A stretch of DNA of 64,000 nt, from assembly GCF_000454065.1 (NCBI RefSeq), contig NZ_KE695649.1, positions 246,624 through 310,623 of the forward strand. The letters run 5' to 3'. The notes beneath the pieces were generated by a model. That model was given only the letters and a program-made list of their open reading frames with translations. It was not told the DNA's origin and ran no database searches. The translations under genes and the position numbers were made by a program. Within the stretch, counting starts at the first letter, position 1, and each line of letters opens with the position of its first letter. The DNA comes from Brevibacillus thermoruber 423. GTDB lineage: Bacteria; Bacillota; Bacilli; Brevibacillales; Brevibacillaceae. This document shows, piece after piece, positions 1-13,050 of this stretch.

Positions 1-19
1 GGAAGGAGATCGTTCACAC

Positions 20-1600
20 ATGGAAACCAAGACGGTTTACAAGCTTGCTGACGTACTGGCGACGGCAACCGTTCACGCAAACCTGCCTGTCGCCCAACTC
101 GTTGAGATGGCGGTAAAACGCGGCGAAGGCATTCTGACCGACAAGGGAGCGCTCAACGCGTTAACGGGTAAGTTTACCGGCCGCTCGCCCAAAGACAAAT
201 TTGTGGTGGACGAAGCCTCCGTGCATGATAAAGTCAACTGGGGACCGGTCAACCAGCCGATCTCTCCGGAGAAGTTTCAGGCCCTCTACCAGGACGTGTT
301 GGAGTACCTGCAGACGAAAGAGCTGTTCGTCTTTGACGGCTTTGCCGGCGCGGACAAAACCTACCGTCTGCCGATCCGCGTGGTAAACGAATACGCGTGG
401 CACAACCTGTTTGCCCGCCAGCTCTTCATCCGCCCGACCGCGGAAGAACTGGCCGAGCACAAGCCGGAGTTCACCGTCATTTACGCGCCGACATTCAAGG
501 CCGACCCGGCTGTTCATGGCACCAATTCGGAGACGTTCATCATCATCAGCTTTGAACAGAAAACCGTGCTGATCGGTGGGACCGAATACGCCGGCGAAAT
601 GAAAAAATCGATTTTCAGCGTGATGAATCTGCTGCTGCCCGAGCGCAACGTGCTGTCCATGCACTGCTCCGCCAACGTGGGCAAAGACGGCGATGTGGCG
701 CTGTTCTTCGGCCTCTCCGGCACGGGCAAGACAACGCTGTCCGCCGACCCGAACCGCTTCCTGATCGGCGATGACGAGCACGGCTGGTCGGACGACGGCG
801 TCTTCAACATCGAGGGCGGCTGCTACGCCAAGTGCATCCGCTTGTCCGAAGAAGGCGAGCCGCAAATCTGGAAGGCGATCCAGTTCGGCACCGTGCTGGA
901 AAACGTGGTGGTCGACCCGGTGAGCCGCGTCGCCGATTACGACAGCGATGCCTACACGGAAAACACCCGCGCCGCCTATCCGGTTGAAGCGATTCCGGGC
1001 GCCGTCATTCCGGGCGTCGGCGGCCATCCGAACGTGATCATCTTCCTGACCGCCGATTCCTTCGGAGTGCTTCCGCCGATCTCCAAACTGTCGAAGGAAC
1101 AGGCGATGTACCACTTCCTGTCCGGCTACACCAGCAAAATGGCCGGCACCGAGCGCGGCGTGACCACTCCGCAGACGGAGTTCTCCACCTGCTTTGGCTC
1201 TCCGTTCCTGCCGCTGCATCCGGTCGTCTACGCCGAGATGCTGGGCAAAAAGATCGACGAGCGCGACGTGCGGGTCTACCTGGTCAACACCGGTTGGACC
1301 GGCGGACCGGTCGGCGTGGGCTCGCGCATGAAGCTGGCCTACACCCGCGCGATGGTAACCGCTGCGCTGAACGGCGAACTGGAACACGTGGACTACGTGA
1401 CCGATCCCGTCTTTGGCGTGCAGGTGCCGACGTCCTGCCCGAACGTGCCGGCGGACGTGCTGCAGCCGCGCAACACCTGGGCGGACAAGGAAGCGTACGA
1501 CAAGCAGGCGCGCGAATTGGCGGCCCGCTTCGTCGAGAACTTCCAGAAGAAATTCCCCAACGCGACAGACATCGCCAAGGCGGGTCCGCGCGTTCAATAA
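20..1600 (+). CDS. pckA: Phosphoenolpyruvate carboxykinase (ATP)
   Basis: ATP-dependent PEP carboxykinase, converting oxaloacetate plus ATP to phosphoenolpyruvate, ADP and CO2 at the entry of gluconeogenesis; cytosolic. The 526 residues match the usual family length. The kinase P-loop [16 protein letters not shown] lies at about residues 231-246, followed by the metal-binding stretch IGDDEHGW, and [14 protein letters not shown] near residue 380 is typical of the ATP family. The ATG follows GGAAGGAG at the very start of the window, so the promoter lies outside. The gene is monocistronic as far as visible, ending at a strong terminator. Assignment is secure; only upstream control is unseen. Confidence 0.97.
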   Translation: METKTVYKLADVLATATVHANLPVAQLVEMAVKRGEGILTDKGALNALTGKFTGRSPKDKFVVDEASVHDKVNWGPVNQPISPEKFQALYQDVLEYLQTKELFVFDGFAGADKTYRLPIRVVNEYAWHNLFARQLFIRPTAEELAEHKPEFTVIYAPTFKADPAVHGTNSETFIIISFEQKTVLIGGTEYAGEMKKSIFSVMNLLLPERNVLSMHCSANVGKDGDVALFFGLSGTGKTTLSADPNRFLIGDDEHGWSDDGVFNIEGGCYAKCIRLSEEGEPQIWKAIQFGTVLENVVVDPVSRVADYDSDAYTENTRAAYPVEAIPGAVIPGVGGHPNVIIFLTADSFGVLPPISKLSKEQAMYHFLSGYTSKMAGTERGVTTPQTEFSTCFGSPFLPLHPVVYAEMLGKKIDERDVRVYLVNTGWTGGPVGVGSRMKLAYTRAMVTAALNGELEHVDYVTDPVFGVQVPTSCPNVPADVLQPRNTWADKEAYDKQARELAARFVENFQKKFPNATDIAKAGPRVQ

Positions 1601-1615
1601 CCAGGATACGCAAAA

Positions 1616-1653
1616 GGCGCCCCGGCCGGAATGGCCGCCGGGCGCCTTTTTTT
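1616..1653 (+). terminator. Intrinsic terminator of pckA
   Basis: A GC-rich hairpin with arms GGCGCCC and GGGCGCC begins 15 bases after the pckA stop and is followed by seven T residues. It cleanly separates pckA from the suf operon. Confidence 0.9.
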
Positions 1654-1859
1654 CGCGAGTATGGCAACGGCCCGCATGTCCGCATGACAGGCTGGCCATA
1701 CAGACTGCTGCCCGCTTTATTCAAACGTTTGGGCTGCCGTGTTTCTTCGCTCACCATTTTCAGCGGACCGTGTTTCGGGAACGTTCACCACAGGGGACGT
1801 CCGTTTGCTGCCCGTACAAGCCCAAGTCAATCGAGGGTCTTTTTTCCAGTCACATGGAA

Positions 1860-2024
1860 TTGATTTTTCTTTTTAAAGGAAGTAAAAATGATATGAATGC
1901 CCAGTACGCGGAAACAACTTGCTAAATATACTAAACATAATTATTTAAAAATTACAGATATGTTCCATTCCTTGATTTAAAATTATTCTTATTATAAGAT
2001 AGTCATTGAGAATGAATTGAGAAT
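1860..2024 (+). promoter_or_regulatory. Candidate promoter/operator region of the suf operon
   Basis: The 409-base gap between pckA and sufC has no convincing gene; positions 1654-1859 show nothing recognisable. From about 1860 it becomes strikingly AT-rich. Two sigma-A-like candidates are visible: TTGATT (1860-1865), 17 bases, TAAAAA (1883-1888); and TTGATT (1972-1977), 15 bases, TATAAG (1993-1998). Downstream lies ATTGAGAATGAATTGAGAAT (2005-2024), a direct repeat of TTGAGAAT whose left half looks like a Fur-box half site. Promoter choice and any iron control are inference from pattern alone. Confidence 0.4.
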
Positions 2025-2062
2025 AACCCATTCATTTCACGATACTGATGGAGGGAAAGCAC

Positions 2063-2851
<789 letters not shown>

Positions 2852-2872
2852 GAAGAAGGAGGCAGCAGTGAG

Positions 2873-5821
<2,949 letters not shown>

Positions 5822-5870
5822 GTTCGTCAGGCTGTCAAGCCGCCATGTCAACAAAAAGGAGTGAGTAAGG

Positions 5871-7268
<1,398 letters not shown>

Positions 7269-7281
7269 TCCTAGATGTAGC

Positions 7282-7323
7282 AAGGGGGTGGAGCCCAGAC
7301 AGTGGGCTTTGCCCCCTTTTTTT
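7282..7323 (+). terminator. Intrinsic terminator of the suf operon
   Basis: Nested hairpin (AAGGGGG pairing with CCCCCTT, inner GAGCCCA with TGGGCTT) followed by seven T residues, starting 13 bases after the sufB stop. Confidence 0.92.
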
Positions 7324-7456
7324 GTCCCCTTCCATGTGAACGTACCTCACCTGCAGGGAGAAAGCATCGTTTTCCATCTGTTTGGGAGCATGCAGATGGG
7401 AACCGGTTTCCAGCCGAATGCTGGGCAAGTGATCATGGGGGAATGATTTGTGCACG

Positions 7457-7490
7457 GACAACCATGATGCAACGGTTGTCTGTTTTTTTA
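7457..7490 (+). terminator. Orphan intrinsic terminator in a gene-poor patch
   Basis: GACAACC (7457-7463) pairs with GGTTGTC (7474-7480) and is followed by TGTTTTTTT. No intact gene lies between this hairpin and the suf terminator (7324-7456), so it probably once served a gene that has been lost. A perfect 9-base inverted repeat, GAGGCTGTC/GACAGCCTC at 7507-7530, follows and may be the terminator of the leftward remnant at 7529-7660. Confidence 0.55.
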
Positions 7491-7528
7491 TTCGCAAACA
7501 GGAAATGAGGCTGTCGGCAGGGACAGCC

Positions 7529-7660
7529 TCATCGGCATTGGACGGTGCGTGCGGGTTCCTTCTTTTTGCGGGGCAAATAATCGGGGAAGTCGGTGATCAT
7601 GCCGTCCGCACCGGCATTACGCAGCGGGTTCACTTCCTCCGGCTTGCGTGTGTCCATCAT
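7529..7660 (-). pseudogene. C-terminal remnant of a glycerophosphodiester phosphodiesterase-like gene
   Basis: Reading leftward, this frame gives about 43 residues including RNAGADGMITDFPDYLP, which closely resembles the closing motif of GDPD/UgpQ glycerophosphodiester phosphodiesterases (G-ADG-ITD-PD-L), then a stop codon. No upstream catalytic part (the HRG and metal-binding motifs) is present on this strand: beyond 7660 the frame runs into sequence that belongs to the opposite-strand remnant. The intact gene would be roughly 240 residues, so most is gone. The family call rests on one motif and is inference; the truncation itself is plain. Confidence 0.55.
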
Positions 7661-7709
7661 TGTCATTTGCGCATGTACGATATAAAGGGAAATTATGGTT
7701 CGATCTTCT

Positions 7710-7846
7710 CCCCGTTTGCTTGTACGAAGGACAAGTTCTCATTGTGTACCTGGTTTTTGTTTGTCGTGGAGGGGGTTCTTTCTGTAATCGCCTTGATGAT
7801 GGTGGAGCAGAAGAACAAGGTGCGGGTTCTCAAGGGAGGGAGTTAA
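7710..7846 (+). pseudogene. Frameshifted C-terminal tail of a bacteriocin-associated membrane protein
   Basis: Directly before the ABC ATPase gene are two overlapping frames that together read as one hydrophobic tail: EGQVLIVYLVFV in one frame, then VVEGVLSVIALMMV and EQKNKVRVLKGGS* in the other, the switch falling near 7765-7775. A final membrane helix followed by a basic stretch and a -LKGG end is what I recall for the bacteriocin-associated integral membrane protein that partners lactococcin-972-group ATPases. The stop at 7844-7846 overlaps the ATPase ribosome-binding area, as expected of an operon partner. The other predicted helices are missing. Identity is inference; the frameshift could be a sequencing error but the truncation would remain. 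Confidence 0.5.
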
Positions 7847-7851
7847 ATCGG

Positions 7852-8499
7852 ATGCCGAATATCTGTGAATTGATCAATGTCAGCAAAAGCTATGGCCGCC
7901 GCCTCGTGATCGACAATCTAAGCCTGGCGATTCAAAAGGGAGAGATGGTGGCCATTACAGGGAAAAGCGGTTCGGGCAAATCCACAATCCTCAACATGCT
8001 GGGACTGCTGGAAAAGCCGGACAGCGGCATCGTCCAGGTGTGCAGCGAGAAAAACCCGCCGGTCGGATCAGGCAGAGCCAACCGGCTTCGCCGGAATGCC
8101 ATTTCCTATCTGTTCCAAAACTTTGCGCTCATCGATCACGCCACGGTGGACGACAATCTGGAGATTCCGCTGATCTATGCGAAACTCAATCGAAAAGAAA
8201 AGCAGGAGATGAAACAATCTGCCTTGGAACGGGTCGGGTTGAACATTTCGCTCAAGCAGAACATCCATGAGCTCTCCGGGGGAGAGCAGCAGCGGGTTGC
8301 CATTGCGAGAATCCTCTTGAAACCTTGCGAGCTCATCCTGGCAGATGAACCGACCGGCTCGCTGGATGCGGACAACCGAAACGAAATCCTGGCTATCCTG
8401 CAGGGACTCCACCAGGAAGGAAAGACCATCATCATCGTGACGCATGATGATGTAGTGGCGGAAGCATGCAGCCGGATCATCCGCCTGGATGCCTCCTGA
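7852..8499 (+). CDS. ABC transporter ATP-binding protein, lactococcin 972 export group
   Basis: ATPase subunit of an ABC transporter, 215 residues. Walker A GKSGSGKST (37-45), signature LSGGEQQR (141-148), Walker B LILADEP (161-167) and H-loop His198 are intact. Features such as YLFQNFALIDHATVDDNLE, LKQNIHELSGGEQQR and the short length match my memory of the putative bacteriocin-export (lactococcin 972 group) subfamily rather than general MacB/LolD ATPases. GGGAGGG at 7834-7840 precedes the ATG. No intact permease, bacteriocin precursor or immunity gene is adjacent; only a truncated membrane-protein tail lies upstream. It may therefore be non-functional or serve a permease elsewhere. ATPase call firm, subgroup likely. 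Confidence 0.8.
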   Translation: MPNICELINVSKSYGRRLVIDNLSLAIQKGEMVAITGKSGSGKSTILNMLGLLEKPDSGIVQVCSEKNPPVGSGRANRLRRNAISYLFQNFALIDHATVDDNLEIPLIYAKLNRKEKQEMKQSALERVGLNISLKQNIHELSGGEQQRVAIARILLKPCELILADEPTGSLDADNRNEILAILQGLHQEGKTIIIVTHDDVVAEACSRIIRLDAS

Positions 8500-8521
8500 A
8501 ACAATCCGATACAGACAGATT

Positions 8522-8562
8522 GCCCCCAACGAGCAGACAAGTTGCTGGTATGGGGGTTCTTG
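8522..8562 (+). terminator. Probable terminator after the ABC ATPase
   Basis: CCCCCA (8523-8528) pairs with TGGGGG (8551-8556) around a partly paired interior (AGCA/TGCT), followed by TTCTTGTTT. The T-tract is imperfect. Confidence 0.45.
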
Positions 8563-8731
8563 TTTGATGGAGGGTTGCCGCCTGATGGTTGGAATCGACA
8601 ATGGGAGGGGCGAATGGGCGATTTTCTCCCCGCACGGCATGGCAAAAGCCGCTTTTCTTTCTATATACTACAGATAGGGAAAAAACCCGGACCGCGGGGA
8701 TGCAGACATAACTGTGAATGGAGACATACAT

Positions 8732-9268
8732 ATGAATGTAGTAACCCAACTGCTTCACCATTTCAACCATGCGTTTGGCAGCCGGGGAGAACTGTATCAA
8801 TCCGAGGAGGCGGACGTGCTGATCGCCGTCTATCCGGCCACGCGCAAACGGGGCTGGTGGACCTACGTGACGCTGGAGCTGCATCATACGGGAGGAACGG
8901 AGTGCGTCTTCTATTCGTACCGGTTCAACCCCGCGATGGTCACCCACCTCGGGCACGTGGCCGGACAGGTGGCCCGGCTGTGGCGCGAACAGGGAAGGCG
9001 GCTTGGGGACGGGGATGTCTTTTTGCTCCGGGAACCCATTGCCGAGGGCTCCTGCCTGCGTTGGGCGCTGGCCACTTCCCCCTATTTTGAAGCGGACGGC
9101 TTCGACCTCTTTACCGACGGAAGCGACGTGGTTCGGATGATGATGCTGCACGCCATCTCCGAATCGGAGGCCGCTTTTGTAAAGAACGAAGGACTCGACG
9201 CACTGGAGAAACGCTTTGCGGAGACCGGAGTCAATTCTCTGGATGTGACGCGTCCCCCTGTCATATGA
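8732..9268 (+). CDS. Suppressor-of-fused (SUFU) domain protein
   Basis: A 178-residue protein resembling bacterial SUFU-domain proteins: an early WWTYVTLELHH strand, a middle EGSCLRWALATSPYF, then a C-terminal VVRMMMLHAISESEAAFVKN helix ending in a LDVTRPPVI tail, the order I associate with that fold. Bacterial SUFU proteins often serve as immunity proteins or have no known role. The ATG at 8732 lies eight bases after GGAG; an in-frame ATG at 8714 lacks a site. A Nudix gene starts 16 bases after its stop, suggesting an operon. The family call is by pattern memory, not by search. Confidence 0.55.
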   Translation: MNVVTQLLHHFNHAFGSRGELYQSEEADVLIAVYPATRKRGWWTYVTLELHHTGGTECVFYSYRFNPAMVTHLGHVAGQVARLWREQGRRLGDGDVFLLREPIAEGSCLRWALATSPYFEADGFDLFTDGSDVVRMMMLHAISESEAAFVKNEGLDALEKRFAETGVNSLDVTRPPVI

Positions 9269-9284
9269 AAAGGGAGCGAGCGGA

Positions 9285-9746
9285 ATGAAAGCGATTCGTA
9301 TGAGGGTCACCGTAGTGGTGGAACACCAGGGCGCGATTTTGTTGATCAGGGAAAAAAGCGGCGGACAGCCCTGTTACAGCCTGCCCGGCGGCAGCGTGGA
9401 GTTTCTGGAGACCATTCCGGAGGCGGTGAGGCGCGAGGTATGGGAAGAGACCGGCCTTTTGGTGGAGTTTGAGCGGATGCTCTGGGTGGATGAACGGATC
9501 GACACCGCCGGTGACGGCAAGCACACGATCGGCATCGGCGTCCTGGCCCGGTTGGTCGGGGAGGAGACGGCGCCCATCCCCGGCGGACTGGACGACGAAG
9601 AGATTGACTGGGCCGGGTGGGTGCCGGTGGAGGAGTTTTGCACGTGTCCGCTGTACAACCCGCTGCGGCGCGAGCAGGTGATCCAAGCGCTGACGGAAAC
9701 GGGGTACATCCCCGGCTACATCGGCAGCCGTTCCCAACAGGAATGA
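9285..9746 (+). CDS. NUDIX hydrolase
   Basis: Pyrophosphohydrolase of the Nudix superfamily, 153 residues. The Nudix box runs from Gly36 (GGSVEFLETIPEAVRREVWEETGLL) and satisfies G-x5-E-x7-REVxEExGL with all acidic metal ligands present. The N-terminal MKAIRMRVTVVVEHQGAILLI strand is typical of MutT/ADP-ribose-type members. The substrate cannot be deduced; the C-terminal EEIDWAGWVPVEEF is a common specificity loop. It follows the SUFU gene closely and precedes the nucleotidyltransferase by 40 bases, so the three may be one transcript ending at 10496-10523. Confidence 0.88.
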   Translation: MKAIRMRVTVVVEHQGAILLIREKSGGQPCYSLPGGSVEFLETIPEAVRREVWEETGLLVEFERMLWVDERIDTAGDGKHTIGIGVLARLVGEETAPIPGGLDDEEIDWAGWVPVEEFCTCPLYNPLRREQVIQALTETGYIPGYIGSRSQQE

Positions 9747-9786
9747 GCCGGTGGCGAACATGGCGGCAGAGGGGCGGTGACAGACA

Positions 9787-10494
9787 ATGAACGAATCGAT
9801 GCTGGCGGCCGTTTTGCGGCAGGCGCCCGACCTGCGGGACCGGCTTTGCTACCTGGCGTACGGGGGCAGCCGCAGCTACGGAACGGAGACGAACGAGAGC
9901 GACGTGGACCTGCGCGGGATCGCCTTCGCCCCGGTGGAAGCCGTATTCGGCCTGGAGACGTACGAGCAGACGATCCTGGATGTACCGGACACGGTCGTGT
10001 ACGCCCTGACCAAGTACCTCAAACTGGCGGTGAAGGGAAACCCCACGATCCTGGAAATGCTCCATGTGGAGCCTGCCCACGTCCTGTACGCCGATGAGCG
10101 GGGCGAAGAGCTGCGGGCCCACCGGGACCTGTTTTTGTCCAAACGCCTCTACCGCTCCTACGGCGGGTACGCCATCGGCAGCATCCGCAAGCTGGCGAGA
10201 AAAGGGGAGCCCTACGACGCCAAAGACGCCCACCATCTGATCAGGCTCTTGCAGATGGGACGGGAGCTGTTGGAAACGGGAGCGCTGCAGGTGCACCGCC
10301 CCCGGGCCAGCGAGCTGGCGGCGATCAAGCGGGGTGAGTGGCCGCTTGCGGACGTGCTCGCCTGCGCCGAAACGCTGTTTGCGGAAATGACCGCCGCTTA
10401 CGAGCGTTCCCCCCTGCCGGATGAAGTGGATCGCGATGCCGTCCAGGCGCTTGCGATCCGCCTGAACCAATCCTATTACTGCCGCTTGGCCTGA
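9787..10494 (+). CDS. Nucleotidyltransferase domain protein (RlaP/YcgL-like)
   Basis: A 235-residue member of the DNA-polymerase-beta nucleotidyltransferase superfamily. The catalytic G-S...D-x-D motif reads GGSRSYGTETNESDVDLRG at residues 26-44, with Asp39 and Asp41 as the metal-binding pair. The rest, including ILEMLHVEP and SIRKLARKGEPYDAKDAHHLIRLL, matches the stand-alone RlaP/YcgL-type family, whose targets are poorly known. It carries no antitoxin or HEPN partner next to it. The ATG is preceded by a GGGGCGGTGA site. The gene ends at a strong terminator. Confidence 0.8.
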   Translation: MNESMLAAVLRQAPDLRDRLCYLAYGGSRSYGTETNESDVDLRGIAFAPVEAVFGLETYEQTILDVPDTVVYALTKYLKLAVKGNPTILEMLHVEPAHVLYADERGEELRAHRDLFLSKRLYRSYGGYAIGSIRKLARKGEPYDAKDAHHLIRLLQMGRELLETGALQVHRPRASELAAIKRGEWPLADVLACAETLFAEMTAAYERSPLPDEVDRDAVQALAIRLNQSYYCRLA

Positions 10495-10495
10495 G

Positions 10496-10523
10496 CCCTT
10501 CCGGAACCGGGAAGGGTTTTTTT
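10496..10523 (+). terminator. Intrinsic terminator
   Basis: CCCTTCC (10496-10502) and GGAAGGG (10510-10516) form a stem followed by seven T residues, immediately after the nucleotidyltransferase stop. Confidence 0.9.
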
Positions 10524-10659
10524 GTCGGAAAAAGCGGCTGGACCCGAATGAACTTCCGCACGACCGGGTGAAAATAGGGGGGAACCACGTGCCGGGGATC
10601 ATGGCGGCTGACCAATTGGGGAAGGCTAACGATCGGGTTACCAAAAGGAGGGATGGGTT

Positions 10660-11754
10660 CTGGAGAAGGATTTGCTGCTGATGAAGGAACTGACGGAGAC
10701 GGCCGGGCCGCCCGGATTTGAGGTGCGCATCCACGAGGTGATGCGAAAACACCTGGCCGATCTGCAAACGGAGCTGATCGCCGACAACCTGGGCAGCATC
10801 GTCGGGAAAAAAGGGGAATCGGGACCGAAAATCCTGTTGGCGGCGCATCTTGACGAAGTGGCGTTTCTGATTACCCACATCACCGAAGACGGATTTTTGC
10901 GGTTTCTGCCGCTCGGCGGCTGGTGGGGACACGTGATGCTGGCCCAACGGGTGAAAGTGCTGACCGGCGCAGGAGACCTGACCGGGGTGATTGGATCCAA
11001 AGCGCCTCATGTTCTTTCGCTGGAAGAGCGAAAAAACGTGCTGGAGATCGACAACATGTTTATCGACATCGGAGCGTCCAGCCGGGAGGAAGCGGAGCGG
11101 TTCGGCGTCCAGGTGGGCGACCCGGCGGTTCCCGTGTGTCCGTTTGAAGTCCTCCCCAACCCCAAGTTTTTGCTGGCGAAAGCGTGGGACAACCGGGCAG
11201 GCTGTTATCTTGCGCTGAAAGTAATGGAGCAGATTCAACGGGAGGACCTGTCCAATACCGTCTACGCCGGCGCCACCGTTCAGGAGGAAGTGGGACTTCG
11301 CGGCGCCGAGACGCTGGCGCACAAGATTTCGCCGGACATCGCGTTTGCGCTGGATGTCGGAGTGGCCGGGGATACGCCGGGCATGACCCAAAAGGATGGG
11401 CAAACCAGATTGGGCAAAGGGCCGCTGCTGGGATTTTTGGATCGAACCATGATTCCTCACATCAAACTCAGAAACTTCGTCATAGAGACGGCGCGGGAAC
11501 ACGGCATCCCCTTTCAGATCGACGTGATGCCGGGCGGCGGCACCGATGCCGGAAAGATCCACACCGCTTACAACGGCATCCCCTCCATGGTGATTGGCGT
11601 GCCGGCCCGCTACATTCACAGCCACGTTTCTGTCGTCCACCGGGATGATTTGGACCATGCGGTAAAACTCCTCGTCGCCCTTCTGAAGAAGCTGGATGCA
11701 GCGGCGGTCCAGTCCATAAAGGGATTGGGACAAAAAAGTTCAGACAGCCGGTAA
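10660..11754 (+). CDS. M42 family metallo-aminopeptidase (YsdC-like)
   Basis: Cytosolic dinuclear-zinc aminopeptidase of family M42 (glutamyl aminopeptidase/YsdC/FrvX type). Metal-site motifs are intact: AAHLDEVAF, KAWDNRAG, TVQEEVGLRGA, the Asp in ALDVGVAGDTPG, and the C-terminal His in HSHVSVVHRDD. The start is uncertain. Resemblance to YsdC extends to Leu encoded by CTG at 10660, which lies seven bases after a strong AAAAGGAGGG, whereas the first conventional starts are TTG 10672 and ATG 10681 (the latter ten bases after GGAGAAGGA). Stops block any longer frame. I placed the start at 10660; the alternatives lose 4 or 7 residues. Single-gene unit with its own terminator. Confidence 0.9.
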   Translation: MEKDLLLMKELTETAGPPGFEVRIHEVMRKHLADLQTELIADNLGSIVGKKGESGPKILLAAHLDEVAFLITHITEDGFLRFLPLGGWWGHVMLAQRVKVLTGAGDLTGVIGSKAPHVLSLEERKNVLEIDNMFIDIGASSREEAERFGVQVGDPAVPVCPFEVLPNPKFLLAKAWDNRAGCYLALKVMEQIQREDLSNTVYAGATVQEEVGLRGAETLAHKISPDIAFALDVGVAGDTPGMTQKDGQTRLGKGPLLGFLDRTMIPHIKLRNFVIETAREHGIPFQIDVMPGGGTDAGKIHTAYNGIPSMVIGVPARYIHSHVSVVHRDDLDHAVKLLVALLKKLDAAAVQSIKGLGQKSSDSR

Positions 11755-11757
11755 CGC

Positions 11758-11799
11758 AATCCGGATCTGCCGAGGGAAGCGGGCAGATCCGGATTTTTT
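11758..11799 (+). terminator. Intrinsic terminator of the M42 peptidase gene
   Basis: Perfect 14-base arms (11758-11771 and 11782-11795) followed by a T run. Confidence 0.92.
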
Positions 11800-11958
11800 G
11801 CTTTGGAAAGATGCACTGCCAGAACCGGGGTTGTCAACTGCTTCTGATCAGCGCGTTGGTATCCGCTGTCAGCGTTGTGTGTTGCCGCTTAAGACATCAC
11901 TCGGGAAAGCAGTCCGGCTCCGTTTAGCCAGGGACAGGGCACAGCCGGATTGTTTCCG

Positions 11959-12903
11959 TCACGACCGCTCGATGCGAATGACGGCGGCACGGCGTCCTTG
12001 GGCTACGGCGGCCACGACGATGACGGCAGCGGCGACCGCCCCCGGCGTGATGGATTCGCCTAAAAGCAGGGCAGAAGCGGCGAGAGTGAAAAACGGCTGC
12101 AGGTACTGCGTCTGGCCGACACGGGCCACGCCCCCTACGGCCAGGCCGTGATACCAGGCGAAGAAGCCGAGATACTGGCTGACCACGCTGACGTAGCCAA
12201 AACCCAGCCACGCGCTCCAGGAAGCGTTCCGCAGCTCGGAGACGAGCGGGCCGGCCATGGGGACGACGAGGAGTGGAAAGGAAAAGACCAGCGCCCAACT
12301 GATCACCTGCCAGCCGCCCATCGTGCGGGCCAGCTGTCCGCCCACGGCGTATCCAACGGCGGCGGCCAGCACGGCGCCGAGCAGCGCCAGATCGGCCTGC
12401 TGCAGGCCGCCCAGTCCGGTGCCGGCTGCGTACGCCAGGATCGCCAGACAGGCGGCGGCGCTGGAGATCCAGTACCGCCGGGAAGGACGCTCCCCGGCGA
12501 AAAACGCGGCCGCTCCCGCTGTCGCCAGCGGCAGCAGGGCCAGCACGATCGCGCCGTGGCTGGCCGGCACTCGTTCCATCGCCCGGGCGGTTAAAAACGG
12601 AAAGCCGCCGACCACTCCCGCGGCGACGATCACGAGCTGCCTGGTTTGCCGCCAGGTCGGCACCCGCTCCCGTTTCAGCAGCAGCACCAAACCGGCCAGC
12701 ACGGCGGCGACTAGCGCCCGCCCCAGCCCGACCGTGAGCGGAGACAGGGCGGTCAGGGCCGCCTTGGTGGCCGGAAGCGTCAGGCTGAAGCTGAAGACGC
12801 CGAGCAGACCCCAGACGAGGCCGAGCCGTTCTTCCCGCCGGTCTGCGGTTTCCTGCGACGCTCCCGATGGCTGGCTGATCCGGCTTCGGGCTTGAACTCC
12901 CAT
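11959..12903 (-). CDS. EamA/DMT-family transporter
   Basis: Drug/metabolite transporter superfamily membrane protein of 314 residues with about ten predicted helices in two EamA repeats: GLVWGLLGVFSFSLTLPATK opens the first and LLGAVLAAAVGYAVGGQLA the second. Such proteins usually export amino acids, their derivatives or toxic metabolites; the substrate here is unknown. The ATG at 12903 follows a GGATGGG site. It is divergent from a MocR-type regulator 147 bases away, a common pairing in which the regulator controls the exporter. The 11800-11958 stretch beyond its 3' end holds no gene. Confidence 0.85.
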   Translation of the reverse strand: MGVQARSRISQPSGASQETADRREERLGLVWGLLGVFSFSLTLPATKAALTALSPLTVGLGRALVAAVLAGLVLLLKRERVPTWRQTRQLVIVAAGVVGGFPFLTARAMERVPASHGAIVLALLPLATAGAAAFFAGERPSRRYWISSAAACLAILAYAAGTGLGGLQQADLALLGAVLAAAVGYAVGGQLARTMGGWQVISWALVFSFPLLVVPMAGPLVSELRNASWSAWLGFGYVSVVSQYLGFFAWYHGLAVGGVARVGQTQYLQPFFTLAASALLLGESITPGAVAAAVIVVAAVAQGRRAAVIRIERS

Positions 12904-12976
12904 GATGATCCCATCCTTTTTTCACAGCATGTGGTTGCATCCTCCATGGTAGGGCAGGCTGTGCGAAAAGTCTTGA

Positions 12977-13008
12977 GCCAATTGGCAGCAGGGGGGATCA
13001 GCCAATTT
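12977..13008 (+). promoter_or_regulatory. Direct repeat in the EamA/MocR divergent promoter region
   Basis: AGCCAATT occurs at 12977-12984 and again at 13001-13008, 24 bases apart; the first copy is part of the palindrome GCCAATTGGC. MocR regulators are known to bind spaced direct repeats between divergent genes, so this is a candidate operator. Promoter elements themselves were not clear. Confidence 0.35.
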
Positions 13009-13050
13009 GTCGAACAAGGGAGGAAACGATGGATCGGGAGGGAAAGCGAC

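Noticed and set aside
161-1699. Long open frame antisense to pckA (about 510 codons)
   Set aside because: It has no ribosome site, its composition (His/Arg/Val-rich) is that of a shadow of GC-rich coding sequence, and the plus-strand gene is certain. The same reasoning removes the long antisense frames over sufD, ribBA, dctM, yhaN, the M42 gene and the acyl-CoA ligase gene.
1894-1925. Ten-codon leader peptide MNAQYAETTC before the suf operon, ending in a cysteine codon
   Set aside because: AAAGGAAG lies nearby, but there is only one Cys codon and no attenuator hairpin between it and sufC, so a cysteine-sensing leader is not supported.
7324-7456. A small gene or tRNA between the suf terminator and the orphan terminator
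   Set aside because: Only a short CCATCTG/CAGATGG inverted repeat (about 7375-7400) is present; no cloverleaf, ribosome site or plausible frame was found.
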